Positions 29,634 to 40,240 of a stretch of 64,000 nucleotides of DNA are shown in pieces. Each line of letters starts with the position of its first letter. Positions within the stretch are counted from its first letter, which is position 1. The DNA comes from an uncultured Thermoguttaceae bacterium (GTDB lineage: Bacteria; Planctomycetota; Planctomycetia; Pirellulales; Thermoguttaceae). Location: positions 124,001-188,000 of the forward strand of contig CALKER010000003.1 of assembly GCA_938084835.1 (NCBI GenBank), written 5' to 3'. Under the pieces are notes generated by a model. The model made no database searches. It had not been told where the DNA came from and saw only the letters and a program-made list of their open reading frames with translations. A program made the position numbers and the translations under genes.

Positions 29634-30533
29634 TCACGCTTTTTTGAGAAGCTCCGCGGCCACCTGTTCAAAGAAGCGAACACACTCGGCCAGATCCGGC
29701 AAATTGTTTTCCCAATTATGTTCATACTCTGCGGCAAAAAATCCGCGGAACCTCTGGCGATAGAGTTCCTCCAGGATGGCCCGAATGTCAGCCTGGCCGG
29801 TACCCCAAGGTACATCGTGGGCTCCCTGCCTGCCGTATTTATTCAAGTCTTTGAGATGGAAAGAAATAATCCGCCCCTCCAACTTGCGGACAGCTTCCAA
29901 GGGATTGATTCCGGATCGCATCCAATGACCCGTGTCGGCGCAGGCACCGATCCGTTTGCTCCGTCCCTGACAAACCTTGAGCACCGTTTCGGGATTCCAA
30001 TAGCGAGAGGGCTCGGGATGATTATGCAACGCCACGTTGATTTGGTACTCTTCCGCCAGGCGCTCAAGAAGATCGAAAGCCTCGAAGGGCGGCTCGGAAG
30101 TAAGTGTCTCAATGCCCATGTCTTTAGCAAATTCGAAAACGCGACGGCAGGCATTTTCATTATTGGGTAGACCAACCACACCGTAAGCCACCAACTGAAT
30201 GTCGAGCTCCTTCAGCCGCGATTTCACCTCCGCGCGAACCTCCGGCGACATGGAATCGTTTGTAGTGACATCCGGTCGCTGTGGGCTCAACCTTTGCCCT
30301 GGATACATTTCCACATAACGAAGGCCAAGTTGGTGGATCTTCTCCAAGGCCTCGAAAAACGTAAACCGATTAAAGGTATAGGCCTGACACCCCAGACGCC
30401 AGCCGAGTTTTTCCGCACTTGGAGCACCACCCGCTAACGGTGCTCCACCGGCCGACAAAACGGCGGGCATACATGTTACCGCCCCCGCTGTCGTCATTGC
30501 CGCCATAAATTCCCGTCGATTCCATGCTGTCAT
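29634..30533 (-). CDS. Tat-exported xylose isomerase-like TIM barrel (second copy)
   Basis: The 299 residues begin with a twin-arginine signal ('WNRREFMAAMTTAGAVTCMPAV'). The barrel segments 'LGLRYVEMYPGQ', 'EYQINVALHNHPEPSRYW', 'IGACADTGHWMRSGINPLEAVRKLEGRIISFHLKDLN' and 'DVPWGTGQADIRAILEELY' are typical of AP_endonuc_2-type sugar isomerase/epimerase proteins, with metal-ligand His, Asp and Glu residues. It shares the fold and export route of the protein at 8228-9304 but is not a close duplicate by eye. GGGAG lies about 8 nt before the ATG. Confidence 0.87.
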   Translation of the reverse strand: MTAWNRREFMAAMTTAGAVTCMPAVLSAGGAPLAGGAPSAEKLGWRLGCQAYTFNRFTFFEALEKIHQLGLRYVEMYPGQRLSPQRPDVTTNDSMSPEVRAEVKSRLKELDIQLVAYGVVGLPNNENACRRVFEFAKDMGIETLTSEPPFEAFDLLERLAEEYQINVALHNHPEPSRYWNPETVLKVCQGRSKRIGACADTGHWMRSGINPLEAVRKLEGRIISFHLKDLNKYGRQGAHDVPWGTGQADIRAILEELYRQRFRGFFAAEYEHNWENNLPDLAECVRFFEQVAAELLKKA

Positions 30534-31393
30534 GGGCCAATCTCCCTCAGGTCAGGGTCCGGACGTCGCCGATTTAATCCTTCATTGATGAGCATAGAAG
30601 ACCTTCGAAACCTTCCGCCAACCGTCGGCCCGGTGCCGAGCCGGCCGCGATGTCCCTTTGGCTCCTTCGAATAAGTCCCGACTTCGCCCGCCCGGAAAAC
30701 ACGTCGGTCGTCGGGCGCAATTGATAGGGCTTCGTTTACCTTAGTCACGTTCGCCACGCCGAAGATTTCGCCAAGCCCACCACCTCAAAGGTTCCCTGCA
30801 CCCTCGCAAACCCGGGTGAGGAGACTTTCCCCTTTGGGCGAAAAACACGGAGTCTTCGCCCTATCCGACAATCCGAGGGCTACAAAGTCTCGAACTACGT
30901 ATGATGATGAAGGGAGCCCGACGATACAAGACCGCCATTCCGGAACTGCCCGATTCAAAATCCCCTTTCTGGAGGGTTATATATACTGCCTTTTTCGGTA
31001 TCTAAAGAAGAGTCCCGTGGTGTTTTTTGCCCTGGGTCTCAACCGTGCGCCCCATTTCCAACCTCAAGGCGCGACCCCTATTCGAGGTTATTCAATATCC
31101 TCCGCGCTGAGCCCCGGAATAGGTAGGAACCCCCGGACAAGATATCTGGCCGCGGTGAGCCATTCAAACCGACAGGGCATGCGTTGCCCTAAACCGCAGC
31201 TACGGTGCCTGGCCGAAAGTCCGCTAAAAACCCCAGCCTTACTGACAACCGGTCATTTGCAGCCTTATTGACAACCGGAAATTCAACCTTACAGAGATGC
31301 TTAGGAATTTGGCATGCCGGAGGGGTTTCACGCTCCCGCGATTTTTGCTGGTTCGACTCGGCTTGCTTCTGGTGCTTTCAGGGCCGGTAGCCA
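30534..31393. other. Non-coding stretch
   Basis: I see no gene in about 860 nt. Open frames at 30816-31271 and 31297-31563 have no family character; the latter overlaps the glgX 3' end. Confidence 0.5.
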
Positions 31394-33499
31394 TTACGGC
31401 GCCACGTAGGCCACAAACGACCGCGGGGGCAACTGAAGCTGGCCACTTTCCGGGAATGGCGGTCCGTCAAGCTCCGGGTAAATATCGGCCGGTGGTTCTG
31501 CGGCGGTGTTCACGAAAAGTCGCCAGGGTAAGAAGCCAACTGGCTGCGGCAAGACTGCCGTGACAGCCTCCGTCCCCGCATGAAAGATCATCAACAGGTG
31601 ATGATTGGGCTTCGTTTGGTTTGGATCGGGTGGCACTGCCGACAAGAAACACATCAGACTATGAGCATCTGGTCGCCAATTCATGGGACGACCGGAGATA
31701 TCAAACCACATCACATCCGGAAGTCCCCCTGGCTTCCGCGGCAAACCCGTAAGGAATTGCTTTTGCCGGACTGTCGGCTCACAACGGCGGAAGGCAATCA
31801 ACGCCTTGGTGAACCGTACCAAACTCTGGTGTTTTTTGACTAGTGTCCAGTCGAACCAAGAGATCTCGTTGTCCTGGCAGTAAGCGTTGTTATTTCCGCG
31901 CTGAGTCCGCCGACATTCGTCGCCCGCCAAAATCATGGGAACTCCCTGACTAAGAAGGAGTGTAGCCAAGAAGTTACGAATCTGCCGATAACGTATCGCC
32001 TCGATGGCGGGCTTGCGGGTAGGACCCTCTACTCCGTAGTTGCAGCTATAGTTGTTGTTTTCGCCGTCCCGATTCTCTTCTCCGTTGTCTTCATTATGTT
32101 TGTGACTGTAACTGACCAGGTCGTTGAGAGTAAAACCATCGTGACTGGTGACGAAGTTGATGCTGTGATAGGGGCGTCTGCCGCCTGGCTGGTAAAGGTC
32201 ACTGGAGCCGGCGATGCGCGTAGCCAAAGCTCCCACAGTATCGGGATCGCCCCGCCAAAAACGGCGAACATCGTCGCGATATCGCCCGTTCCATTCCGCC
32301 CACCTCGGACCAACAACCGCATCTGGCCATCGGAAGCTGGCAAATGTCCCTACCTGGTAAGCTCCTGCTGCATCCCAAGCCTCCGCAATGATTTTCGTGT
32401 CGGCAAGAAGAGGATCTTCGGCAATTGCCTCCAGAAGGGGCGGATTGGGAATTAAATTTCCGTTGCGATCTCGGCTGAGGATGGAGGCCAAATCAAAGCG
32501 GAATCCGTCGATATGATAATTGTGAACCCAATAGCGAAGGCAGTGAAAGATCATCTCCCTTACGATAGGATGATTCCCGTTGAGCGTGTTACCGCAGCCG
32601 GAATAATTGCGGTAATAACGACCGCCATTACTGAGCATGTAGTACACACGGTTTTCAAGACCTTTGAAGCTCAACGTCGGGCCCCGTTCATTGCCTTCGC
32701 ACGTGTGGTTGAAAACCACATCCAAAATAACCTCGATCCCTGCCTGATGGAAGGCCCTCACAAGGGTTTTAAACTCTCGAACCTGCGCCCCAGGTTCGTT
32801 GCTCACAGCATACCCCCGATGAGGCGAAAAAAACGCCATCGGGTCGTAACCCCAATAGTTGGGCCGGGGAGGCACCTGCCCAAACCAGTCCCGGATAGGA
32901 AACTCAAAGACCGGCATCAACTCCACCGCCGTGATCCCTAAAGATTGTAAATAGGGGATTTTCTCGATAAGGCCCAGATATGTGCCGGCCAGCCGCACTT
33001 TACTTGTGGGCGATCGCGTGAAACCTTTCACATGCAGTTCGTAAATCACCGTCTCCGATAAGGGAATCCTCGGATGGCTGTCGCCCTGCCAATCGAATGT
33101 GTCATCCACGACCACGCACTTTGGCGGGCGAATGATGCCATCTGGAGCGGGGAGAAAATCCCCGGCCAAAGCCTTGGCATACGGATCGATCAGCCGGGCC
33201 CGCCCATCAAAACGATGACCTCGATCGGGATCAAATGGTCCGTCGGCTTGAAAATGATAAAGTAGCCCCGGCTTGGCACCTGCCAAAAACACGCTCCAAA
33301 TGTCACCAAAACGATGATCACGAGGATCCATCTCGATGACGTCCACCGGGTCCGGATCCTCAACTTTTTCATACACTAACAGGCGCATGGCTGTCGCCGA
33401 CCGGCTGAACACCGAAAACTGTACCCCATTCGGGTAAACAATTGCGCCAAAAGGCAGTGCGTATGAAAACTCGGGCCGGGTAGGTCGGGCGTGCATCAT
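31394..33499 (-). CDS. glgX: Glycogen debranching enzyme GlgX (isoamylase type)
   Basis: This GH13 enzyme hydrolyses alpha-1,6 branch points of glycogen or limit dextrin. The 701 residues begin with an early-set (CBM48-like) domain ('PFGAIVYPNGVQFSVFSRSATAMRLLVYE'). The barrel carries 'DVVFNHTCEGN' (region I), 'DGFRFDLASIL' (nucleophile Asp, region II), 'IIAEAWDAAG' (acid/base Glu, region III) and 'NFVTSHDGFTLNDLVSY' (region IV His-Asp). 'ILAGDECRRTQRGNNNAYCQDNEISWFDW' is typical of GlgX/isoamylase. The start could be a TTG at 33535, but that has no ribosome-binding site; the ATG at 33499 has AAGGA about 11 nt upstream. No other glycogen gene is in the window. Confidence 0.93.
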   Translation of the reverse strand: MMHARPTRPEFSYALPFGAIVYPNGVQFSVFSRSATAMRLLVYEKVEDPDPVDVIEMDPRDHRFGDIWSVFLAGAKPGLLYHFQADGPFDPDRGHRFDGRARLIDPYAKALAGDFLPAPDGIIRPPKCVVVDDTFDWQGDSHPRIPLSETVIYELHVKGFTRSPTSKVRLAGTYLGLIEKIPYLQSLGITAVELMPVFEFPIRDWFGQVPPRPNYWGYDPMAFFSPHRGYAVSNEPGAQVREFKTLVRAFHQAGIEVILDVVFNHTCEGNERGPTLSFKGLENRVYYMLSNGGRYYRNYSGCGNTLNGNHPIVREMIFHCLRYWVHNYHIDGFRFDLASILSRDRNGNLIPNPPLLEAIAEDPLLADTKIIAEAWDAAGAYQVGTFASFRWPDAVVGPRWAEWNGRYRDDVRRFWRGDPDTVGALATRIAGSSDLYQPGGRRPYHSINFVTSHDGFTLNDLVSYSHKHNEDNGEENRDGENNNYSCNYGVEGPTRKPAIEAIRYRQIRNFLATLLLSQGVPMILAGDECRRTQRGNNNAYCQDNEISWFDWTLVKKHQSLVRFTKALIAFRRCEPTVRQKQFLTGLPRKPGGLPDVMWFDISGRPMNWRPDAHSLMCFLSAVPPDPNQTKPNHHLLMIFHAGTEAVTAVLPQPVGFLPWRLFVNTAAEPPADIYPELDGPPFPESGQLQLPPRSFVAYVAP

Positions 33500-34889
33500 C
33501 GCTGCCGCTATCCTTAACGAAGCCTCTGATACCAACGCTGCGTGAGATGAACCTGCGGATCGATCACCTCCCCACCGACCGGCTCACCCCGGCACAATCT
33601 TGGCCGGCTTAAAATGCTGCAAAGCTTTACCGATCTGCGGACAACAAATCGCTCGAGCCATTTCGGGCGTCTGCGAAATTAGCGGTTTTGGCTGAGACTC
33701 CGCCCCGCACGGAGGCATCGCCCCCACCCACTTCCGCCCCATTGAATAATCTTCGGGAACGGTGCATTTCTTGACTAAAAGTGATTACAGTCCCGTCGCA
33801 AAATCATCTGTTCAGGACTGCCAGCCTTTGCGCCCCTTCTTGATCCCCGCCCTGTCATTCAACCCACCTTGTTGCCTCGCTTGCTCAGTGCAAACACCAG
33901 CGCAAAGCCTCGCGGAAATCAGCAGCGCCTCCAGGCACCCTTAGGGTGCTCTGGTGCCGCAGGAGAACGGACGGGCACCTGCCGAGCGCCTCCAGGCACC
34001 CTTAGGGTGCTCCTTCGCTTTCAGGCTCCCACATTACTTACCGCCCTCTTGAAGCCCCCCTCCAATCCAGAGCTTCACTCTTACTATCTTTTATGCTTTT
34101 ATAACCTCTCCTCGGATTGCCCCTTTTAACTTCGCCCACTTCCATGGGAAACAACGAATTTTTAGCGAAACAACCTCAGATTTCTCAGATGATACCGCCC
34201 TTCGAGGCAAGAGAGTTGCCTAACATTTACCAAATTCCGGAATTGCGGATTTTATCGGCCGGTCATTTCTCCGGAAAGTAAACGTTTCGGCAGAATGCAG
34301 CTCAATCCAGGAGCTTTAGGTCAATTCGAGAATGTGCGTATTATAGCAGGACTAGATTGAATAGGTAGAATGAATAGCTCTTCGAAATGTAATATGGACA
34401 CCAGAGAAAATTTAACCGCGGCAGAAATACCGCAAACACACAACAAATCCTCCTCATCGGGTGGTGTTTCTCTTTTCCTATTCTGCTGGCATGGCAGGCT
34501 CCCTCACCCAACAACCGCTCGACCGCTTGGACGCCCATTTTTTCGAAACGAAGATATCCGCGATCTTGGAGGCCGGTGAGGTGGCAAATAACGGTGCCAA
34601 CCATCTGCCGATCCCCAAAAAAGGCTCAAGAAAGGCCCGGACACCAGTCGATATTAGGGCCGGCTGAGAAATGTTTCGGATACTTTTCCGTTCGCAAACT
34701 CCTTCCGAGGGTCTCGTTTAGGTCGGCAAAGGAGATTTAGCTCGGCCTCATATTTCTTTGGTTTCTTAGCTTGCCGGGTAGCACGGATTAGCCGTCGATT
34801 CTGTGGCCAGATGAATTCGCGCCGGCGTCTCGGGGGCCGGAAGATTCGAAAGTGATGTGGAGGCTCAGTCTCTTCAAGAAAAGGGTTGT
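33500..34889. other. Long non-coding stretch with a duplicated hairpin repeat
   Basis: I see no gene in about 1.4 kb between glgX and the DUF6666-like gene (divergent). The notable content is the duplicated repeat at 33924-34012, listed separately. Confidence 0.5.
33924..34012. repeat. Two identical 28-nt hairpin repeats separated by 33 nt
   Basis: Copies at 33924-33951 and 33985-34012 are identical. Each holds the inverted repeat GCACCC-TTA-GGGTGC, which can form a 6-bp stem. The 33-nt segment between them has its own potential stem (GGTGCC and GGCACC), so the region may fold as three consecutive hairpins. The repeat length and 61-nt period fit a minimal CRISPR, but only two copies exist, no cas gene is present, and the middle segment shares the GGTGCC/GGCACC theme. 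I do not call it a CRISPR. Confidence 0.75.
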
Positions 34890-36230
34890 ATGGGAATGCG
34901 CCAGGTTCCTTTCACGCCAATCTTCTTGATCTGCTTCTACGCGTGTCTGTCAACGGGACAGCTGCTAGGGCATGCGCAAAATGTCCAATGGTCGCCGGGA
35001 AACCGCTCAGCTGCCATTTGGCGCTGGCAAAATGCGGCAGTAGCATCCGCCCAGGGTGTGGACATGCGACTTTATTCGTCCCCGCAGTCTTTGGCTCAAA
35101 CAAACTCAACCCCTGCTCGCCCGAGGAACCCCCAGCCAAAAGCCCTTCAGTCCTCACCGAGGGATGTGACGGAAGCTCGGCCGGGAGCCAGGCTGACGGG
35201 CGGGGTATCGTCCTCGGACGTCTTACCGACTCTTACTAGCGGCTGGGAATCTAGAATCGCTTCCGAAGAAGTTCACCCAATGCTCGATCCGTTTGGAGAA
35301 GGCTTTGCGGTGACAGAGGAAACAACGCCTTGTACACACTGCCAGGAGGAAGAGTGTGCCATCTGTGGTGTGCCGGAAGTAGCGCCGGAGTGGTTTGGGC
35401 CACCCTGGGCCTGGCCTTGGTGGTATGGGGGACCACTGGCCACTATTCTTTCGCGAACGGAATTCTTCGTGGGCGCTCATGCATTTAAGAGTGCCCCCGA
35501 TCGCGGTCGAAACGGCAACTTTGGGTTCCACGAGGGATTCAACGCCGGCGGGCCCCTCGGCGATCCGTGGGGTATTGGTTGGCAGTTCGGCTTCCGTGCC
35601 GCGCATAGTGCTTTTACCGGCACAAGAATTCTCGACGACTACGATCCCGGGAGCCGCAACCAGTTCTTCCTGACCACAGGATTATTCCACCGCAAGCTCG
35701 GCTGCGGACTTCAATGGGGTGTGGTTTTCGATTATCTCCACGACAACTTTTATGCCAGCGCAGACCTGCAACAGCTGCGGACGGAGATGTCCTGGAAATT
35801 CGGTTGTCAACAGGAGCTTGGCTTTTGGGGCGCCTTCATGACCGGAGATGATCGCTATGACTACGGCATGAGAGGTAATACGGCCTATCGCGACGTTGAA
35901 CCGCGAGACCTCTATGCCTTATTCTACCGCAAAACGTGGGGGTGCGGTGGAGAGAGCCGAATTTACGGCGGATTTAGTGGGTACGGTCACGGTCTCATGG
36001 GTGTGGACTTCCTCTTACCGCTCGGAGAACTTTTCGCCGTGGAAGCCGGCTTCTCGTACATGAGCCCGAAAAGCTCCACCTCGGCCCAGGCACTTGCCGA
36101 GGAAAGTTGGGCCTTAACAGTCACTCTCATTTGGTATCCCGTCCGAGGCAATACCTGTGCGTTTGCAGATCCTTTCCGCCCGCTCCTACCGGTTGCGGAT
36201 AACCGCTTCCTAATCCAGCGGCTCCCGTAA
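34890..36230 (+). CDS. DUF6666-like planctomycete outer-membrane protein
   Basis: The 446 residues start at the ATG at 34890, with AAGGG about 4 nt upstream; ATG at 34896 is an alternative. A signal peptide is visible ('FTPIFLICFYACLSTGQLLGHAQ'). A disordered segment follows, then a short Cys-rich part ('CTHCQEEECAICGVPE') and Trp-rich 'PPWAWPWWYGGP'. From about residue 195 the protein consists of predicted beta strands with aromatic ends ('GNFGFHEGFNAGGPL...GIGWQFGFRAAHS', 'QFFLTTGLFHR', 'LQWGVVFDYLHDNF'), consistent with the DUF6666 family of Pirellulales envelope proteins, likely beta barrels. The function is unknown. It is convergent with the SH3 gene after 69 nt. Confidence 0.72.
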   Translation: MGMRQVPFTPIFLICFYACLSTGQLLGHAQNVQWSPGNRSAAIWRWQNAAVASAQGVDMRLYSSPQSLAQTNSTPARPRNPQPKALQSSPRDVTEARPGARLTGGVSSSDVLPTLTSGWESRIASEEVHPMLDPFGEGFAVTEETTPCTHCQEEECAICGVPEVAPEWFGPPWAWPWWYGGPLATILSRTEFFVGAHAFKSAPDRGRNGNFGFHEGFNAGGPLGDPWGIGWQFGFRAAHSAFTGTRILDDYDPGSRNQFFLTTGLFHRKLGCGLQWGVVFDYLHDNFYASADLQQLRTEMSWKFGCQQELGFWGAFMTGDDRYDYGMRGNTAYRDVEPRDLYALFYRKTWGCGGESRIYGGFSGYGHGLMGVDFLLPLGELFAVEAGFSYMSPKSSTSAQALAEESWALTVTLIWYPVRGNTCAFADPFRPLLPVADNRFLIQRLP

Positions 36231-36299
36231 AGGCCGGTGGCTTCAAAGTCCCCAACATCGAAGGCCCGCGATAAGTGAACGCACAAACTTCAGCTCGCG

Positions 36300-38099
36300 T
36301 CAACGCTTCGACAAAGACTGTAACGGCACCACCGACCTAGCCAGCACATGCGGCACCTGCTCTGCGCCATACACACTGCAGGTGCCGTTAATTCCTACCT
36401 GGGTCCCTAAGTAGTACTCCAGGCTGACACTTGGCGCTGGCGTGACAAAGGCACGAATGTTGCCAGCTTGGTCCACCAGTGCGTACCGCGGCGTACCCCA
36501 GGAAGCAGGAACCACGCGCATCAATCGGCCGACAGCATCAAACCGCTCGTCTCCTATATCCATGGGCTGCCTTGAGTGCGGCCAAGGCGAGCTTGCTGAG
36601 GCGGGTACGGCCCAGTTTCGTTTACCCTCCGACGTCGCACCTATTGCTAGCCCCACGGAACTATCTACACCACGAAATGGTTCGGCTTGTCGCTCGGTAT
36701 CTCCTGGGCCGATCGACCGAGTTATTTCCGCTTTTGACTCCGCAGATAAATCTTTCGCCGCCAAAAATCGTTTACGAATTTCTTCGGCGCGTGTGATACG
36801 AGTGGCTAGAGTCCGAACCTCTGACTGAAGTGTGCCTCCGGGCAACTCCTGCATTAGTCGCTCAACCTGTAGGCGAAGCTCATCAAACTGCCACTCGCCG
36901 GGCGATCGCAAAAGCATTTCGGCAAAGCGGAGGCTAAGCTCATCTACCCTTTCCTGAGGGGATACCCCCCCACTGGACTTTACTATTGATATCTTGCTGG
37001 CCAAGTTCTCCGGCGATGGCTCGGCCCGTGCTATCCATTCGCGCTTCGGCGTCCCCTGACCCCCAGGCGACGCCCCCTGCCGACCGGATGAATCCGCCAA
37101 CGCCTCCGATCCCTTGTCACCGGGCGAAGCTGCCAACAGATTCATTCCCGCCTGTAACAACACCCCCCCCTCCCCACCGATGACTTGCGCCGGCCTTGAC
37201 CCGAGGACACCTTCGCGGGAAAGGCCCTGGCGAGGCGGAAAGCTCATGGGCACATTTAACCGTTGCCATCCCCTTTGCGGCTGAGAATCGGGGCCATTAA
37301 GATCCCTAGCACTTTCGGAATAGCTCGGGAACTCGGAAGCCTCCCGTCCCGTGGGGGTTGCCCCATCAACCTCAGAGACGAACTGCACGGCCCGGGCCTC
37401 GACCCAGCGGAATTCCCCCGAGGGAGGGGATATTTTGCACCATCGCGGCTTTCCACCCGTGGATGCTGAGCCCGCCGCGGAACTCCTTCGAAGAGCCCCT
37501 CCTGGAAGTGGTGCGATGTCCCCCTGAAGATCAACCGGTAGTTCCAAGACTCGTAACAGCTCCCCCCGGCGCAATTTCACGCTTGAGAAGCTTCGTTCAG
37601 AACTAAGGAGACTCCCAATTAAGGAGGGAGCTCCGTCGCGAATCACCTCTGCTAGTCCGTCGTCTCCGATTTCGATATCCTCCGTGCGAACCCACGAAAA
37701 ACTTCCCTCCGGCGGGCGAATGGCAAGCCAGCCATTAGGGTCCTGGCCGTAAATTTCAACCTCCGCTCCCGCGTCAAGGATCTGAGTCGGATAGAATCCG
37801 AGACCAGGCCCCGACCGGACGAATGTTTGTGGCACGGTAACGACTGCTTTCCGGCCATTTGGCCACGATGAGAAGCCTAAGTACGCTTGTGGGGACTCCG
37901 ACACTGCACTCTCCTTTTCCCGACGGGGGTCGTTAAATTTTTGATCTATTCCCCCCGCCGCTCCGAGTTGAGCAAAAACCCACCAAAGTGTGGACGAGAT
38001 CCACACAATAGAAGTAGTAGGCCATCCGACTAGCGCTCCGAGGGGTGTCGTGCGGAGCACCATCCTTGCGGATAAAAGGTATCGAAAGGGGAAGAGCAT
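36300..38099 (-). CDS. Exported SH3-domain protein
   Basis: The 599 residues start at the ATG at 38099, with GGGAG 8 nt upstream; a TTG reading to 38180 has no ribosome-binding site. A signal-like hydrophobic segment lies within the first 50 residues. A bacterial SH3 domain follows ('VTVPQTFVRSGPGLGFYPTQILDAGAEVEIYGQDPNGWLAIRPP' with 'SWVRTEDI'), and a second SH3-like part may lie near residues 160-240 ('KLRRGELLRVLELP...WCKISPPSGEFRWVEA'). The middle is low-complexity, and a helical segment near 400-460 may be a coiled coil. The C-terminus ('YALVDQAGNIRAFVTPAPSVSLEYYLGTQVGINGTCSVYG') looks like an OB-like or SH3-like beta domain. A cell-envelope role is likely. Confidence 0.72.
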   Translation of the reverse strand: MLFPFRYLLSARMVLRTTPLGALVGWPTTSIVWISSTLWWVFAQLGAAGGIDQKFNDPRREKESAVSESPQAYLGFSSWPNGRKAVVTVPQTFVRSGPGLGFYPTQILDAGAEVEIYGQDPNGWLAIRPPEGSFSWVRTEDIEIGDDGLAEVIRDGAPSLIGSLLSSERSFSSVKLRRGELLRVLELPVDLQGDIAPLPGGALRRSSAAGSASTGGKPRWCKISPPSGEFRWVEARAVQFVSEVDGATPTGREASEFPSYSESARDLNGPDSQPQRGWQRLNVPMSFPPRQGLSREGVLGSRPAQVIGGEGGVLLQAGMNLLAASPGDKGSEALADSSGRQGASPGGQGTPKREWIARAEPSPENLASKISIVKSSGGVSPQERVDELSLRFAEMLLRSPGEWQFDELRLQVERLMQELPGGTLQSEVRTLATRITRAEEIRKRFLAAKDLSAESKAEITRSIGPGDTERQAEPFRGVDSSVGLAIGATSEGKRNWAVPASASSPWPHSRQPMDIGDERFDAVGRLMRVVPASWGTPRYALVDQAGNIRAFVTPAPSVSLEYYLGTQVGINGTCSVYGAEQVPHVLARSVVPLQSLSKR

Positions 38100-38719
38100 A
38101 CTGACCGCTCCCAGCTTGATCGGCCACCGTCGAAAGGGAACAAAGCCGAAAGCGTTGAATCTAAACTCCCACGAGATCAAGATTTAGGCGTCAGGAAAGC
38201 TAGCGAATTTAGAGAGAGCTCGCAAGATCACTTACGACTTGACCCTGATCAACCAACTCCCCGTACACACCACTTTCGTACCTACACGAGCAGGTCAAAC
38301 CGGGTGGGAATACCTGTACGCCAATAAGAAGTTATAACCCTCTGGGGGGTATCATTTCACCCTAAATCGCATTTTCCGGTAGGATACTCTTCGGCGACTG
38401 CTGAAAAAAGCGAACCTAGATTCAGGTGTGGCCACGGTAAGCATGCTTCTCAAACCCCTCACTGCTAGCTACAGGAGCACGACACGGGAAAAGCAACTTG
38501 CGCCAGGAAAAAATTCTCTGCGGACAGATGATTGAAAATTGGAGAATTTGGGAGGAAATCAAAGGTGCGGAAAAGCGGAGAAGTGGGGCCACTCAACTAA
38601 TGCGGCTGAGAAAGACCACTTCGAAGGTAAATCGGCACGCAAGCTCACACCAAATCCTCGGTGGCACGCGAAGTCGCTAGTTGGACGAAAGATGAGCCGG
38701 CCCTTAAATGAGAAGTCAG
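38100..38719. other. Intergenic region
   Basis: I see no gene in about 620 nt. The open frames near 38498-38781 run into the tRNA gene and are not coding. Confidence 0.5.
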
Positions 38720-38792
<73 letters not shown>

Positions 38793-40240
38793 CTTCAGAG
38801 CTGCAATACCCCAATTCCTCCTTAATTTAGTGAACCCGCCGCGGGCAGTAGTTGCGAACTTAAAGGACTTTTGGCCAACAGTTGCGGCGATACCTCCAAG
38901 TTCAACGTTGGGGACTTATCCGAGCCCTCCAAACGAACGCTGGGGTCGATACCTCCGACTGCACAGCCTTATCTAAGTCTTTCACTTGATCGTGTGGCCG
39001 CCCCGCGGGAGCTCGCTGACGAATCGCGACGACCGCCAACCGGGAGACAATCCACGTTTCCCACACCGGCAGCTTCCAGACAGGCAGCAAACGCTCTAAG
39101 CGTAATATTCCTCTAGAGGGAATTAATATGCCCTATTTGTACAGGTCAAAATTTACCGAATCCGAAAATTCTTGCTTTCAATTAACAAAAATTGTCGATA
39201 CCCCGATTCTTTCCCCATACTGGGTGAGCCAAAGGCCGGGAGCACACTCGCGTGGGCGGATCCTCACGGAACTCACCGGCTGTGCCATAATTGTATCCGC
39301 CTTACCAGAGGCCCGTATTCTTGCCTGCCAAATTTAAAGTGAACTTTTACTTCACCACGTTGTGTTTCAGAAGGGTACTGATCCCCCAAGGTTTCTATCC
39401 CGTCCTCCTCCGCGAATGGAACCACCCTGAAGTGGCGCGGCCTCGGCCAACTCGCCACGGAAGGAGGAACGCCTGATCATAGCTTTTTGTGAAAGCCAAG
39501 GCAACCGCCGCCGGGCTCCGATGGAGTCCAGCCCCCACCTATTGCTCTTGAGCATTTGCTGTAAAGCGTTTGTCGTGCTTATTATGCAGCTCCCATCTCA
39601 GATTTTACCTATGTTCGGGGGAGCGGTCGAAGGGGCCAACCATCCACCAGGCCTTCCCGGCTTGGACGGTAAACCCCGGCTGCACACGAGCCCCAGTTTA
39701 ACGCTTGAAATGCACTGTTTTATTACAGCCGGCATGTTGGGAACCGTTTTTTCCGGCGACTAAAATTTAGGCGACTAAAATTTAAATGGAAGCGCGTGAT
39801 CATCGTCCGAATCGGCTTCTTAAACGATGTCTGGAAGGAGAGAGACCAGCCAACCCACTAAGGCAAAATGTCAAGGGTTGCCAACCGCCGGCGTTCGTAC
39901 AAGACTTGTAGGGCACATGATTGAGAAAAGCACACATGCGATCATTAGAAAAAAGAAATATATCCAAAAGGAACCTGCGTGAACGATTGGGAGCCATTCG
40001 TATCGCAACCGCGATTGGCGCTTGTGATCGACCATTAAAAGTTTGAAAATGGCAATCAGTTTTCAGACAGGTGGCGCCGCCGTATCAGTTGAACCGAGGC
40101 CCCCCCTTTCTGGCAAACTACGTCGCGGAATACGATTTGTTTAGGCTAGAGCCTACCAACTGTCGCCGAAAAGTTACCAGAGAGTCCGCCACCTCTTACA
40201 CTGGAAAAGATTGCTGTGCATCATCCCGCAGCCACAAATT
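38793..40240. other. Long non-coding stretch between two tRNA genes
   Basis: I see no convincing gene in 1.45 kb. An imperfect palindrome surrounds 39103-39127 (TCTAGA at its centre). An open frame at 39473-39763 follows an AGGAGG at 39462-39467 but would need a CTG or ATC start and has no recognisable protein character. Confidence 0.45.
39756..39784. repeat. 14-nt tandem repeat
   Basis: GCGACTAAAATTTA occurs twice (39756-39769 and 39771-39784) with one base between. It lies in non-coding DNA and its role is unknown. Confidence 0.8.

Noticed and set aside
33924-34012. CRISPR array call
   Set aside because: Only two repeats, one spacer, no leader or cas genes, and the middle segment shares sequence themes with the repeat. 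Kept as a repeat and a finding only.
39473-39763. ORF after AGGAGG with CTG or ATC start
   Set aside because: No recognisable protein character, and the AGGAGG could be chance. The spacing would require a non-standard start without any family support.
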